This document shows, piece after piece, positions 8,610 to 16,116 of a DNA stretch of 53,138 nt. Source of the DNA: Prochlorococcus sp. AG-418-D13 (GTDB lineage: Bacteria; Cyanobacteriota; Cyanobacteriia; PCC-6307; Cyanobiaceae); contig QCLU01000011.1 of NCBI GenBank assembly GCA_003214315.1, forward strand, positions 1 to 53,138, in the 5' to 3' direction. The notes under the pieces were generated by a model, which had not been told where the DNA came from, searched no databases, and was given only the letters and a program-made list of their open reading frames with translations. A program made the position numbers and the translations under genes. Positions within the stretch are counted from its first letter, which is position 1. Every line of letters begins with the position of its first letter.

Positions 8610-10151
8610 TTAATCTGAAAGTTTGTACCATTCAGACTCAAGATTGGAGCCAGATTCATTATCACAGCTTCCACCTAGTGAATCAACAATTGTACAAGTG
8701 TTGTGTACGGCTACTGAAACTGTATTCCCATCCATCATCAATCCATCAACGAATATTTGATTAGAAGCTAAAGGAACTGAACTTTGTCTACTTAAGTTCC
8801 TTAATAACTTAGATGCTGGAATTTGTTCAGGAAATATTGCCTGAACTTTCTCTTCATCTAACATTTTTAAAGTAGAACTTATGTTGTCTGGCCTTAAGCT
8901 TGAAGAGTCTCCAAGAAAGTCAAGTAAACTAATGGTTTCAAAACCAAATGCATCCCCGTAGTATTCCATTGCTTTGTGTTTAGAGACAATTACTCTGTTT
9001 TCCTCAGGAATAGAGCTTACTTGTTCGACGATCCAACTATCTAAGCCTTCTAAGAGAGAATCAGCTTTTTCGAATCTTTGATTAATTAGTTTTCTATCAC
9101 CTCTATTAAAAACTGAAATATCTTTCTTTAAACTTTTGCTTATAAGATCTCCCATTTTTATGATGTTATGTGGATCATGCCATACATGTGGATCTAGACC
9201 TCCATGGTCATGATGATGATGCCCCTCTCCTTCGTCTGGAACTTGTGCTATTGGTTCTACATCACTATTTGAAACGTCTTTAAAAAAGTGTTGAGTTGCT
9301 TCAAACTCAAAAGGCATGTGTTCAGTAAAAAATATATATTCACCATCTTCTTTGATATCCACATTAAAAACAGTACTTTCTTTTCTTTGATCAAAGTTAA
9401 GAACAAAAGCTTTATTACTCGCTATCAAAGTACCATCATTTTTTCTGCTTATTGAGTCTTTAGATCCTAATAATTCTTTGGCTAAATCTTCAGACCCTTC
9501 TATATCATTAGATTTGAGAATCACCATCTTCATTGCAGGATCTGCATATTCGCCATCGACTTTTTCAAATGACCATTTGTATGAACCCTTAGAAAGCTGG
9601 AATTTACCTGCCCATTCGAAAGCACCCTCAGCATGATCATCATGTCCACCATGGTCTGAATGATCATCATGACCTCCATGATCAGAATGATCATCTACCT
9701 TAGCTGAATGTTCAGCATGATCATCATGTCCACCATGGTCTGAATGGTCATCGTGACCTTCATGATCAGAATGATCATCTACGTCTATTGCACTAACACC
9801 TACAACAACAGTATTTTTTTTACTTTCCCAATTTCTCATACTTGGAGTCATTTCTTTGCCAAGAGTGAATACTTTGTCTGCGCTATTTAGTAATTGAGCT
9901 TGTCTTGGATTGATCTTTAAGTCATGAACATCCTGTTTTCTATCTACTAAGCATGTAACTTCGTCAGATGGTAATGCAATTGATTTAACTAAATCACAAA
10001 CTAGTGGTTCTACTGCTACGTATGACTTCCCTTTAGCCATTACATCCTGCCCAAAACCAGAAAATATAATCGTTCCAGCGATTACGGAATTTTTAATAAT
10101 TGACTTATTTGAACCTGTTTTATTTGATAAAAGTCTTTTAAAAATTGACAT
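8610..10151 (-). CDS. znuA: Zinc ABC transporter substrate-binding protein, His-rich
   Basis: Periplasmic zinc-binding component of ZnuABC, 513 residues. It has an N-terminal export signal (about 17-39) and the cluster A-I solute-binding fold, with DVHDLKINP (His76) and DPHVWHDP (320-327) supplying metal ligands. VSKHKAMEYY and FPEQIP complete the typical pattern. It is much longer than the usual 300 residues for two reasons. A His/Asp loop (127-174) contains two near-identical copies of a DDHSDHGGHDDH-type repeat. A further segment (about 178-290) resembles an insert in the adjacent GTPase. A second His run (HHHHDH) lies near 311. It is the first gene of the minus-strand operon, downstream of a Fur/Zur-type box. 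Confidence 0.95.
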   Translation of the reverse strand: MSIFKRLLSNKTGSNKSIIKNSVIAGTIIFSGFGQDVMAKGKSYVAVEPLVCDLVKSIALPSDEVTCLVDRKQDVHDLKINPRQAQLLNSADKVFTLGKEMTPSMRNWESKKNTVVVGVSAIDVDDHSDHEGHDDHSDHGGHDDHAEHSAKVDDHSDHGGHDDHSDHGGHDDHAEGAFEWAGKFQLSKGSYKWSFEKVDGEYADPAMKMVILKSNDIEGSEDLAKELLGSKDSISRKNDGTLIASNKAFVLNFDQRKESTVFNVDIKEDGEYIFFTEHMPFEFEATQHFFKDVSNSDVEPIAQVPDEGEGHHHHDHGGLDPHVWHDPHNIIKMGDLISKSLKKDISVFNRGDRKLINQRFEKADSLLEGLDSWIVEQVSSIPEENRVIVSKHKAMEYYGDAFGFETISLLDFLGDSSSLRPDNISSTLKMLDEEKVQAIFPEQIPASKLLRNLSRQSSVPLASNQIFVDGLMMDGNTVSVAVHNTCTIVDSLGGSCDNESGSNLESEWYKLSD

Positions 10152-10175
10152 GAAAAATTATTAAATACTTAAAAA

Positions 10176-10190
10176 TGATAATCATTTTCA
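10176..10190. promoter_or_regulatory. Fur/Zur-type operator between znuA and znuC
   Basis: TGATAATCATTTTCA is a 7-1-7 inverted repeat with one mismatch to the Fur/Zur-type consensus TGATAATnATTATCA. It lies in the 138-bp divergent region, 25 bp before the znuA start and 100 bp before znuC. It could therefore repress both when zinc is sufficient. The zur gene lies 900 bp away. Fur and Zur boxes of this type cannot be told apart by sequence alone, and the assignment to Zur rests on context. Confidence 0.8.
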
Positions 10191-10289
10191 TTGCGTCTGA
10201 CAAGAAAAGGTATCAAATGTTATGAAAATAATACGCAGCTTGTATTATTGGTAAGCTTGTAAAGTGACTTTTTTCATGAAGATTAATTA

Positions 10290-11060
10290 ATGGCTACTTT
10301 AGTCGCTGAAAATTTAACATTTGCATACACAAAAAAAAGTAAGCCAGCTTTAAATAAGGTATCGGTTGAGATTAAACCTGGAACTTTAACAGCGCTTGTA
10401 GGTCCAAATGGTGCCGGTAAATCCACTCTTTTGAGGATATTGCAAGGACAAAATACTCCAGATAAAGGCGAAATAAAAATTGACGGTGAAAATTTATATA
10501 GATCTAGAGCTTTAGTGGCACTTATGCCTCAAAGAAGTTCTATGAATTGGAAGTTTCCCATTACAGTTGAAAAATTGGTATCTCTTGGTCAAATAAAGTA
10601 TTCAAAATCAAGAAGTAATAACCCCTTTCAAATCAAGGCTCTTCTAGAATATCCTAATTCTTGGATTAATAAATGTTGTGAATTAGAAGCGACAATGCAA
10701 AGAGTAGGAATTGCTAATTTGGCTAATAGAAGACTCGATTCTCTTTCAGGAGGACAGCAGCAAAGAGCTCTATTAGCAAAAACTCTTATGTCCCCTGCAA
10801 AAATATTTCTTCTGGATGAACCTTGTGCGGCATTGGATCCCCCCGCAAAAGAGGACTTCCTGAAAATTGTTCGTCAACTCGCAGATGCGGGATTTTCTTT
10901 GCTAGTAAGTAGCCATGATTGGGGCGAGTCTCTAAATAACTACGATCAAGTAATCGTTCTTGATAAAAGTGTTTTAGCAGTTGGTAGTCCTGATCAAATA
11001 AAAGATAAATTAGATGCGATAAACATAAGCTCTATAAAGGAAAATAATTTCTGTGATTAG
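10290..11060 (+). CDS. znuC: Zinc ABC transporter ATP-binding protein
   Basis: Drives zinc import with ZnuA and ZnuB. The 256-residue ATPase shows Walker A GPNGAGKST near 38-46, signature LSGGQQQRALLAK, Walker B IFLLDEP and the H-loop SSHD. It is transcribed divergently from znuA and probably shares the operator at 10176-10190. It is separated from its permease partner znuB by zur on the opposite strand, so co-transcription with znuB would have to run through the antisense of zur. Confidence 0.93.
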   Translation: MATLVAENLTFAYTKKSKPALNKVSVEIKPGTLTALVGPNGAGKSTLLRILQGQNTPDKGEIKIDGENLYRSRALVALMPQRSSMNWKFPITVEKLVSLGQIKYSKSRSNNPFQIKALLEYPNSWINKCCELEATMQRVGIANLANRRLDSLSGGQQQRALLAKTLMSPAKIFLLDEPCAALDPPAKEDFLKIVRQLADAGFSLLVSSHDWGESLNNYDQVIVLDKSVLAVGSPDQIKDKLDAINISSIKENNFCD

Positions 11061-11073
11061 AAAATGTTCCTTC

Positions 11074-11508
11074 TTAATTTTGAGCTTGATAACAGTTTTG
11101 GCAAAGGCCGAAATATTCGAGTGTATGAAACAAAAGTTGAAACTTTCTTGGATTTTTTTTGGGGGGATGAATATCTTTAACAGGACAACCTACCATTTTC
11201 GACGTCTCTCCGCATTGAACGCAGGTCAAATGATGAATATCTCTGTCTACGGGAGTGTAAAGAACCTCTCCTGTTGGGAGATGTCTGGAACGAATTAATC
11301 CATGCTTTATCAAGATTTGCAGATTTCTATAAACAGTGGTCAACCCCATAGATTTGCCTTTTGTTATCAACTGCCTATGCAATTCTTGACCGCTCAATTC
11401 ATCCTCGCATTTATTAAGTTCTTCAAGAAGTTGTTCTTGTCTTTTGGTAATGTCAGACTTAGTTACCATTGTTTCCAAAATCTTTTTTTGTCTCGTATTT
11501 TTGATCAT
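11074..11508 (-). CDS. zur: Fur-family regulator, probably Zur
   Basis: Fur-fold repressor of 144 residues. A winged helix (LSGQELHRQLITKG, GLTTVYRNLQIL) is followed by the HHLTC segment, the CVQCG pair and a second CQNC pair. The latter two form the structural four-Cys zinc site. The zinc-uptake neighbourhood points to Zur rather than iron-responsive Fur. The ATG used at 11508 gives a 17-bp divergent gap to znuB. An internal ATG at 11469 (MVTKSDITK) would match typical family N-termini and leave more room for promoters. The gene lies antisense between znuC and znuB and ends 14 bp from the end of znuC. Confidence 0.9.
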   Translation of the reverse strand: MIKNTRQKKILETMVTKSDITKRQEQLLEELNKCEDELSGQELHRQLITKGKSMGLTTVYRNLQILIKHGLIRSRHLPTGEVLYTPVDRDIHHLTCVQCGETSKMVGCPVKDIHPPKKNPRKFQLLFHTLEYFGLCQNCYQAQN

Positions 11509-11525
11509 ACCGAATCTTTCGAATA

Positions 11526-12311
11526 ATGTCTTTTATTAATAACAACTGGTGGTTGGTTCCATTAATAATAACTATATTTTCCGGGATCTTATGCCCAGCT
11601 ATGGGAACTGTATTAATCACCCATAAGAGATTATTACAAGTTAATTTAATCTCTCATTGTGTCTTGCCTGGACTTGCTCTCGCATTAGCGCTTGGAATTC
11701 ACCCTTCAATTGGTGGTGTTATAAGTGGTCTTCTGGGCTCAGTAATTGCGGAAAGTTTAACTAATAGAAAAAGTGAAAATTATGAAGCAGTTATGAATAC
11801 AATTCTTGCTGGAATGCTTGGGTTTGGAGTCCTTATTATTCCTCTCCTCGGAATAAGGATTGATTTAGAGGCAGTATTATTTGGAGATTTGTTGACAGCA
11901 AATTTTGGAGATTTACTTAGAACAATAATTGCATTTTTAGTATTTATAATTTTAATGACTTTTGGATATGAAAAGGTTGTTTATGTTGGATTAGATCCAG
12001 AAGGTGCATCCGCAAGTGGTATAAACGTTTCTTTATTAAATCTTGCTTTGAGTTTTACAACGGCATTAGTAATTGTTAGTTCAATGTCTGCAGTGGGAGT
12101 AATTCTTGTAATTGCTCTTCTTTCTACTCCAACTTTGTTAGGGCTAAATATGGCTCATAGTTTAAGAATTGCAATGATGAGGTCTTCATTTTTTGGATTA
12201 TGCATCTCACTTCTGGGATTTATTCTCTCTATAGTCTTTAATCTTTCGCCTGGGCCTGCAATAAGTGTTATTTGTGTTGCATCTCTTTTAATTCCTAAGC
12301 TTCGCAAATAA
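11526..12311 (+). CDS. znuB: Zinc ABC transporter permease
   Basis: Inner-membrane channel subunit of the zinc importer, 261 residues with about eight hydrophobic helices. The family pattern CPAMGTVLITHKRLLQVNLI near the N-terminus and the conserved LDPEGASASGI segment are visible. It starts only 17 bp from the zur start as annotated. It is convergent with, and abuts, the small minus-strand gene that ends at 12312. Confidence 0.93.
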   Translation: MSFINNNWWLVPLIITIFSGILCPAMGTVLITHKRLLQVNLISHCVLPGLALALALGIHPSIGGVISGLLGSVIAESLTNRKSENYEAVMNTILAGMLGFGVLIIPLLGIRIDLEAVLFGDLLTANFGDLLRTIIAFLVFIILMTFGYEKVVYVGLDPEGASASGINVSLLNLALSFTTALVIVSSMSAVGVILVIALLSTPTLLGLNMAHSLRIAMMRSSFFGLCISLLGFILSIVFNLSPGPAISVICVASLLIPKLRK

Positions 12312-12458
12312 TTAAATCTTAAATGTCCAATCAGAGTTTAATGCTTGAGCTTCTGGATTGTTTTTTAAAGCTACTTCCATAGCCTCTTTTTTATTATTAG
12401 CTATAACAACTTCATCAAATTCCTTTCCATTTTTTTTGAGACTTACTTTGAAACGCAT
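12312..12458 (-). CDS. Small conserved-type protein, 48 residues
   Basis: ATG start, 48 residues, no membrane segment. The text (MRFKVSLKKNGKEF, then an Asn/Lys-rich turn, then a helix EAMEVALKNNPEAQ ending DWTFKI) looks like a beta-hairpin plus helix, similar in plan to small proteins that convert or bind a repeated beta-alpha-beta unit. Function is unknown. It ends on the base after the znuB stop codon. Confidence 0.7.
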   Translation of the reverse strand: MRFKVSLKKNGKEFDEVVIANNKKEAMEVALKNNPEAQALNSDWTFKI

Positions 12459-12541
12459 AAAAATTTTTTTATTAATCAAAAGTTAACGACTAAGCAACTA
12501 GATTTAAATACTTTTAAAAGTTAATTGATGAAATAGAAACT

Positions 12542-12790
12542 TTAGTTATTTTGAAGTTTTTCTACTACAGATTCTTTCTCAATCTTAGCTACATCCTGTA
12601 ATCCATTAGCATCAAACCAAGGAGCGTTTTCCCAATTAAATCCTTCCCCAAAAGTATTATCGGGAGCAGCTACGTACCAGTGACATGATGAATCTGGAAC
12701 ATCTACAGCACATTTTGACCAGTCAGCTTCCCATTGTGGAACTTGTACCCACATTACAGATGCTAATAAAAAAGAAAAAATAAAATTCAT
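12542..12790 (-). CDS. Exported small protein, 82 residues
   Basis: A hydrophobic N-terminus (about residues 2-16) looks like a signal peptide. The mature part is acidic and Trp-rich (QWEADWSKC, SSCHWYVAAPD, FNWENAPWF) with two Cys that could form a disulfide. It is not a family that I can name. Codons are typical of the surroundings. It is likely co-transcribed with the small genes on both sides. Confidence 0.65.
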   Translation of the reverse strand: MNFIFSFLLASVMWVQVPQWEADWSKCAVDVPDSSCHWYVAAPDNTFGEGFNWENAPWFDANGLQDVAKIEKESVVEKLQNN

Positions 12791-12799
12791 AATTATCGG

Positions 12800-12943
12800 T
12801 TAGCAAAATTTTGAAAGATTCTTTTCACATTCTTTCTTTCTTTTCTTCCAGTAATTCTCAAGTATTTGATATTTATGCTTATTTTTAAATTGACTTAAAT
12901 GAATATTATTCTGATTAAGAACTGAATTATTTTTGATTTTCAT
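12800..12943 (-). CDS. Small basic protein, 47 residues
   Basis: ATG start; 47 residues, strongly basic, with a predicted helix YQILENYWKKRKKECEKNL and a C-terminal Cys. There is no membrane helix. It is separated by 9 bp from the exported 82-residue gene downstream on the same strand. Function is unknown. Confidence 0.55.
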   Translation of the reverse strand: MKIKNNSVLNQNNIHLSQFKNKHKYQILENYWKKRKKECEKNLSKFC

Positions 12944-13020
12944 GACTCAAGCTGTCTATGCAGAACATATTTAAGACACTTTATAGATTTTTTGAAGTGA
13001 ATTTATACTTAATTTTTGTC

Positions 13021-13155
13021 TTACTTTTGTATAGGTAAGTATTTTTCGGGATTATTTTCAATATAAGTTAGCGAATATTTGATAACACCTAGTATTACTG
13101 AAAAAAGAGCAATTGCGGAAATAATAAAAATGATTTTTTTGTAAATGCTTTTCAT
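13021..13155 (-). CDS. Single-pass membrane peptide, 44 residues
   Basis: ATG start and a single hydrophobic helix at about residues 7-28, followed by a short polar tail ending KYLPIQK. It resembles the many one-helix peptides of picocyanobacteria. No function can be assigned. Confidence 0.6.
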   Translation of the reverse strand: MKSIYKKIIFIISAIALFSVILGVIKYSLTYIENNPEKYLPIQK

Positions 13156-13240
13156 GAATTTTTTATGTTTTTGATTATTTTTTTCATCAACGCCCAATTT
13201 TTCTAAAAGATTTAAATAATTAGTAATTTATACTGTAGCC

Positions 13241-13342
13241 TTTTAAATTACCTAAGGAGTAAATTAATTAAATCAGAAACTCCTCACACACTTTTTTCTG
13301 ATAACTTTAAAAGTACTCGACCGCAATGTTTGAGTACTTTTT
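13241..13342 (+). ncRNA. Small RNA with Yfr1 motif
   Basis: A -10-like TATACT (13229-13234) precedes about 100 nt that end in a clear terminator, with arms AAAAGTACTC/GAGTACTTTT (13309-13342). Inside lies ACTCCTCACAC (13279-13289), the ultraconserved motif of cyanobacterial Yfr1. Here CAGAAA and TTTCTG flank the motif and could place it in a loop. AGGAGT at about 13255 could pair with it. Whether this is Yfr1 itself or a relative such as Yfr10 I cannot settle from memory. The 5' end is approximate. Confidence 0.7.
13309..13342 (+). terminator. Terminator of the Yfr1-motif RNA
   Basis: A ten-base stem (AAAAGTACTC with GAGTACTTTT) and a 13-base loop are followed by T-rich sequence. Because of the A-run on the left it may also act on the minus strand for the small genes that end further left. 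Confidence 0.75.
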
Positions 13343-13419
13343 ATATTTTTTGTTATGTGACAGTTAAGATAGAGGACTATTAGGTATTACATATTTTGAA
13401 TTTTGATGTGATATTAATA

Positions 13420-13518
13420 TTGTGTGTAGGAGAAATTGATTTATTTCAGTGGAAACAAGGAAACACTTGATTTAAATCAATTTTAAAAAGATCTCTCTCT
13501 GAGGGATCTTTTTTTTTG
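13420..13518 (+). ncRNA. yfr2: Yfr2-family small RNA
   Basis: Two GGAAACA motifs (13451-13457 and 13459-13465), the hallmark of the Yfr2 family, sit in the loop of a perfect 11-bp stem, AAATTGATTTA (13433-13443) with TAAATCAATTT (13473-13483). A terminator stem (AGATC...GATCT with a long T-run) ends at about 13517. A -10-like TATTAA lies at 13412-13417, placing the start near 13424. The 5' segment GTGTGTAGGAG (13422-13432) is nearly complementary to the Yfr1 motif of the upstream RNA. Confidence 0.85.
13485..13518 (+). terminator. Terminator of the Yfr2-type RNA
   Basis: AAAAAGATC and GATCTTTTT flank a short CT-rich loop closed by CTC/GAG, followed by nine T. This is a textbook intrinsic terminator for the plus-strand RNA. 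Confidence 0.85.
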
Positions 13519-13647
13519 GATTAAAAGAAATACATATTAAATACTGAATATAAAAACAAATATGCTTTCTTCAAAAATAATGCGAGATGTCATTACAAAT
13601 TAGTAATTTGATTCGTTAGATTATGAATCGTTGATTTTCCTCTGTTA

Positions 13648-14031
13648 ATGAAAATACTTTTTTTAGCAATTTTAATTTCTTCAAGCTTTTTGTTCCCTTC
13701 TTCATCATTTGCCTCACATGTTGAACTAAAACCTTGTATTGAGATTGCCCATTGTGTACGAGAAGAATGGGAAGTTAACAATATTGAGAAACCTTTTGAA
13801 GAGATTAAAACATTTATCGAAAACACTCCAAGAACTGAGATTATAGAAATTGATGGCGATTATCTTCATGCTGAGGCAACTAGTAAATGGATGAAGTATG
13901 TAGACGACCTAGAAGTATCCTTTCTACCTGAATCAAACATCTTATCAATAAGATCAGAATCAAGAGTTGGAGAAAGTGATTTGGGAGTGAATCAAAAAAG
14001 AGTTGATTTACTAAAGTCGAAAATGTTTTAG
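13648..14031 (+). CDS. DUF1499 family exported protein
   Basis: A 127-residue protein with a signal peptide (about 1-22, ending SSFAS). The mature part matches DUF1499: CVREEW near the start, then DGDYLHAEATSKWM, DDLEVSFLPE, and the closing IRSESRVGESDLGVNQKRVD. The family is widespread in phototrophs and of unknown function. The product is predicted periplasmic or lumenal. It stands alone, with small RNAs on its left and a Fur/Zur-type box on its right. Confidence 0.85.
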   Translation: MKILFLAILISSSFLFPSSSFASHVELKPCIEIAHCVREEWEVNNIEKPFEEIKTFIENTPRTEIIEIDGDYLHAEATSKWMKYVDDLEVSFLPESNILSIRSESRVGESDLGVNQKRVDLLKSKMF

Positions 14032-14115
14032 GATAATAGATTTAAAAAAAATAATTTGTTTTATTGTTTTTTGTATAACTTTTCCTTTTTTAAAAAAAAT
14101 AAGTAGATAAAAAAG

Positions 14116-14130
14116 TGATAATTATCATCA
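14116..14130. promoter_or_regulatory. Second Fur/Zur-type box
   Basis: TGATAATTATCATCA differs from the 7-1-7 consensus TGATAATnATTATCA at one position and contains the perfect 12-bp palindrome TGATAATTATCA. A further half-site, TGATAAT, follows at about 14135. It lies 42 bp before the start of a small membrane protein gene, as expected for an operator. Confidence 0.65.
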
Positions 14131-14171
14131 TGCCTTGATAATGGCAAATTTATTAGATTTTCTCTAAAAAG

Positions 14172-14456
14172 ATGATCATAAATTTTATATATTTATTGTT
14201 ATCTAGTTTTGTTTTTTTCTGGTTTTATATAAACATTAAAAAAAATGGACTTAAATGGATAATAAAAGGTCTTTTTCTAATTGGAATATTGGTATTATTC
14301 ATTGGTGGATTTTTTAAAATATTTTTCACCTTACCCCCTAATTTATTTATAAAAATATTTTTTCTTATTGTTTATACATGGTGCACTGTTGGAATAAATG
14401 TAAATTTCATGATCCCTTTAATTAGTTTGATTGACCAAAAAATAGTAAAAAAATAA
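14172..14456 (+). CDS. Small three-helix membrane protein, possibly metal-regulated
   Basis: 94 residues with three hydrophobic stretches (about 2-20, 28-50, 55-85) and a basic C-terminus. No family is recognised and I see no conserved metal ligand set. The upstream Fur/Zur-type box suggests control by iron or zinc status. A transport or membrane-adaptation role would be speculation. Confidence 0.65.
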   Translation: MIINFIYLLLSSFVFFWFYINIKKNGLKWIIKGLFLIGILVLFIGGFFKIFFTLPPNLFIKIFFLIVYTWCTVGINVNFMIPLISLIDQKIVKK

Positions 14457-14531
14457 AACTAATATATACCTTAATTATTAGTACAAAGATAAATCTATTT
14501 CATTAATCTGTAATATTCAAATTTATAAGAT

Positions 14532-14642
14532 TTATTTTTTTCCTTTTGAAAGTCTTTTTCTTGTATACCTAGTCTTTAATGCCAAGTCTGTAATTATATA
14601 TATTCCAAATAAAAGAATAACTATTCCAATAAAATATTTCAT
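14532..14642 (-). CDS. One-helix membrane peptide, 36 residues
   Basis: ATG start, hydrophobic residues 3-21 (FIGIVILLFGIYIITDLAL), then a strongly basic tail (KTRYTRKRLSKGKK). The positive-inside rule puts the C-terminus in the cytoplasm or stroma side. Function is unknown. It lies 30 bp from the end of the OsmC-family gene on the same strand. Confidence 0.6.
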   Translation of the reverse strand: MKYFIGIVILLFGIYIITDLALKTRYTRKRLSKGKK

Positions 14643-14672
14643 TATTTTTTATGTAATTACTATGTTTGAGAT

Positions 14673-15080
14673 TTACTCATGATGCCAACTGATTTTAATA
14701 TCTATTTCTTGAGATAAATTTCTTGTAACTGGACATTCTTTGGAAGCTTTTTTCAAAAAATCAATAGTTTCATTAGAAGTGCTCTCTGGTATAAAAATAT
14801 CTATTATTAGTTCTTTTATCTTCCTCTTGCTATTTTGTGTCATTAGTTTTTCAATATTTAAATATATACCTTTCAAATCAAATCCTTTCGATTTAGCTTT
14901 GATTGCCATAATGGTTAGCAGGCAAGTACCTAGAGATGTTGCTAATAAATCAGTTGGGGAAAAACTTTCACCTTTACCACAGTGATCTAAAGGTGCATCC
15001 GTTCTAATAAGACTTCCAGATTGTAGATGAATAGCCTCACAGTTTAAATTTCCTAAATAAGAACATTTCACTTTAGTCAT
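14673..15080 (-). CDS. OsmC/Ohr-family protein
   Basis: 135 residues with the OsmC fold signature: SPTDLLATSLGTCLLTIMAIKA containing the first redox Cys, and the second Cys in KASKECPVTRNL. This family reduces organic hydroperoxides through the two-Cys site. The sequence is nearer the YhfA/OsmC branch than Ohr, judging by the SLGTCLLT motif, but I cannot assign the subfamily firmly. It is a single gene, probably cytosolic. Confidence 0.85.
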   Translation of the reverse strand: MTKVKCSYLGNLNCEAIHLQSGSLIRTDAPLDHCGKGESFSPTDLLATSLGTCLLTIMAIKAKSKGFDLKGIYLNIEKLMTQNSKRKIKELIIDIFIPESTSNETIDFLKKASKECPVTRNLSQEIDIKISWHHE

Positions 15081-15206
15081 TTTAAAAAAATTAAATTAGG
15101 AAAATATTATTAATAAAAAATTATGGAACATAAGAAGATTATTGATTAAAATTTTTATTTGCATATTAGTGGAGTATTAAGGAAATTCATCATTCAAGTT
15201 TTGAAA

Positions 15207-15449
15207 TCAGTTTTTATATCCATATTCCTCTAAGCAATACTCAATTAATTCAATTGATTTATTAAGAGTTCTTTTATTTTTATTTTCTATATCGAAGCAT
15301 TCATTTAAAACACTTATAGATTCATTTAAGGTTGATTCTTCTTTATTTTTTAAATCTTTAACTTGATTTAAATAAATTATTTTTTTAATCCCAATAAGGG
15401 AAAGTATGATTATTGAGATTGTAAAAGTTGCTATTTTGACTTTATTCAT
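15207..15449 (-). CDS. Membrane-anchored small helical protein, 80 residues
   Basis: N-terminal membrane helix (about 5-24), then a long polar helix rich in Glu, Asn and Lys. Two similar segments there, LNESISVLNECFDIE and LNKSIELIEYCLEEYG, look like an internal duplication, each carrying one Cys. The family is unknown. It could pair through its coiled coil or disulfide. Confidence 0.55.
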   Translation of the reverse strand: MNKVKIATFTISIIILSLIGIKKIIYLNQVKDLKNKEESTLNESISVLNECFDIENKNKRTLNKSIELIEYCLEEYGYKN

Positions 15450-15513
15450 ATAATTAGTTACTACAAATATTTTAATTTATTTAATATCTAAAAACTTTAA
15501 ATAGCAGATAGAA

Positions 15514-15615
15514 CTAAGTAATTACATATGTAGCTGCTGATATTGCAATAGCAGTAATTGAAATGAAGATGTATGGAACAACCTTTAAAGGTATATATAG
15601 ATTATTTTTAGACAT
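15514..15615 (-). CDS. One-helix membrane peptide, 33 residues
   Basis: ATG start; short polar N-terminus (MSKNNLYIPLK) followed by one hydrophobic helix to the C-terminus. Size and layout resemble small photosystem or membrane-complex subunits, but no known subunit is recognised. Confidence 0.5.
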   Translation of the reverse strand: MSKNNLYIPLKVVPYIFISITAIAISAATYVIT

Positions 15616-15730
15616 AACTAAAACATATATACAAATAATTACATTCTCTTTAAACTTTATAAGTCTTCAAATATACAAATTAATTTTCTTAGCAAAAATT
15701 CAATCCTTTTAAAGATTAACAAATTTATAT

Positions 15731-15937
15731 TCATTGAATTTTCATTAAATAAAGTATCTCTAAATCTTGTCTTGAGTCCGATATTTTTCTTTTTAAGAAG
15801 ATTAATTCTTCTTGGCTCATTTTTGATTCTTTTATCATCAATTCTGCTTGTTCAATAGCATGTTCTATATTTCTAATTTTTATTTCTCTAATTGAGGGAT
15901 CATCTTTACATGCTTTTTTAGTATTCGCATCTAACAT
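15731..15937 (-). CDS. Small helical protein, 68 residues
   Basis: No membrane segment. Most of the chain is predicted helical and charged (IEHAIEQAELMIKESKMSQEELIFLKRKISD), giving a helical-hairpin plan. One Cys lies near the N-terminus. Function is unknown. Confidence 0.5.
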   Translation of the reverse strand: MLDANTKKACKDDPSIREIKIRNIEHAIEQAELMIKESKMSQEELIFLKRKISDSRQDLEILYLMKIQ

Positions 15938-16047
15938 AAGTTTGAAAAAATCACCTTGAATATAACCTAAATTAAAACTTCATTATTTTACAACCCCAAA
16001 TTTAATTAAAATAAATTATTATTTTATTAAGAACTTTATCCTTAGCT

Positions 16048-16082
16048 AACCCTCTCTTCAAATGATCGAGTGGGTTTTTTTT
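16048..16082 (+). terminator. Intrinsic terminator or attenuator
   Basis: AACCCTCTC and GAGTGGGTT form a nine-base stem with one T-T mismatch, followed by TTTTTTTT. No gene on the plus strand lies upstream for several hundred bases. It may therefore end an unseen short RNA or act as an attenuator in the leader of the gene starting at 16117. Confidence 0.6.
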
Positions 16083-16116
16083 ATGGTGTAATATACTCCT
16101 AGCATTTACTACTAAT

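Noticed and set aside
9630..9775. Short direct repeats that look CRISPR-like
   Set aside because: They encode the His/Asp repeats of ZnuA in frame; there are no unique spacers or cas genes.
13593..13826. Minus-strand frame of 77 codons
   Set aside because: It is antisense to the signal peptide and start of the DUF1499 gene and has no family match.
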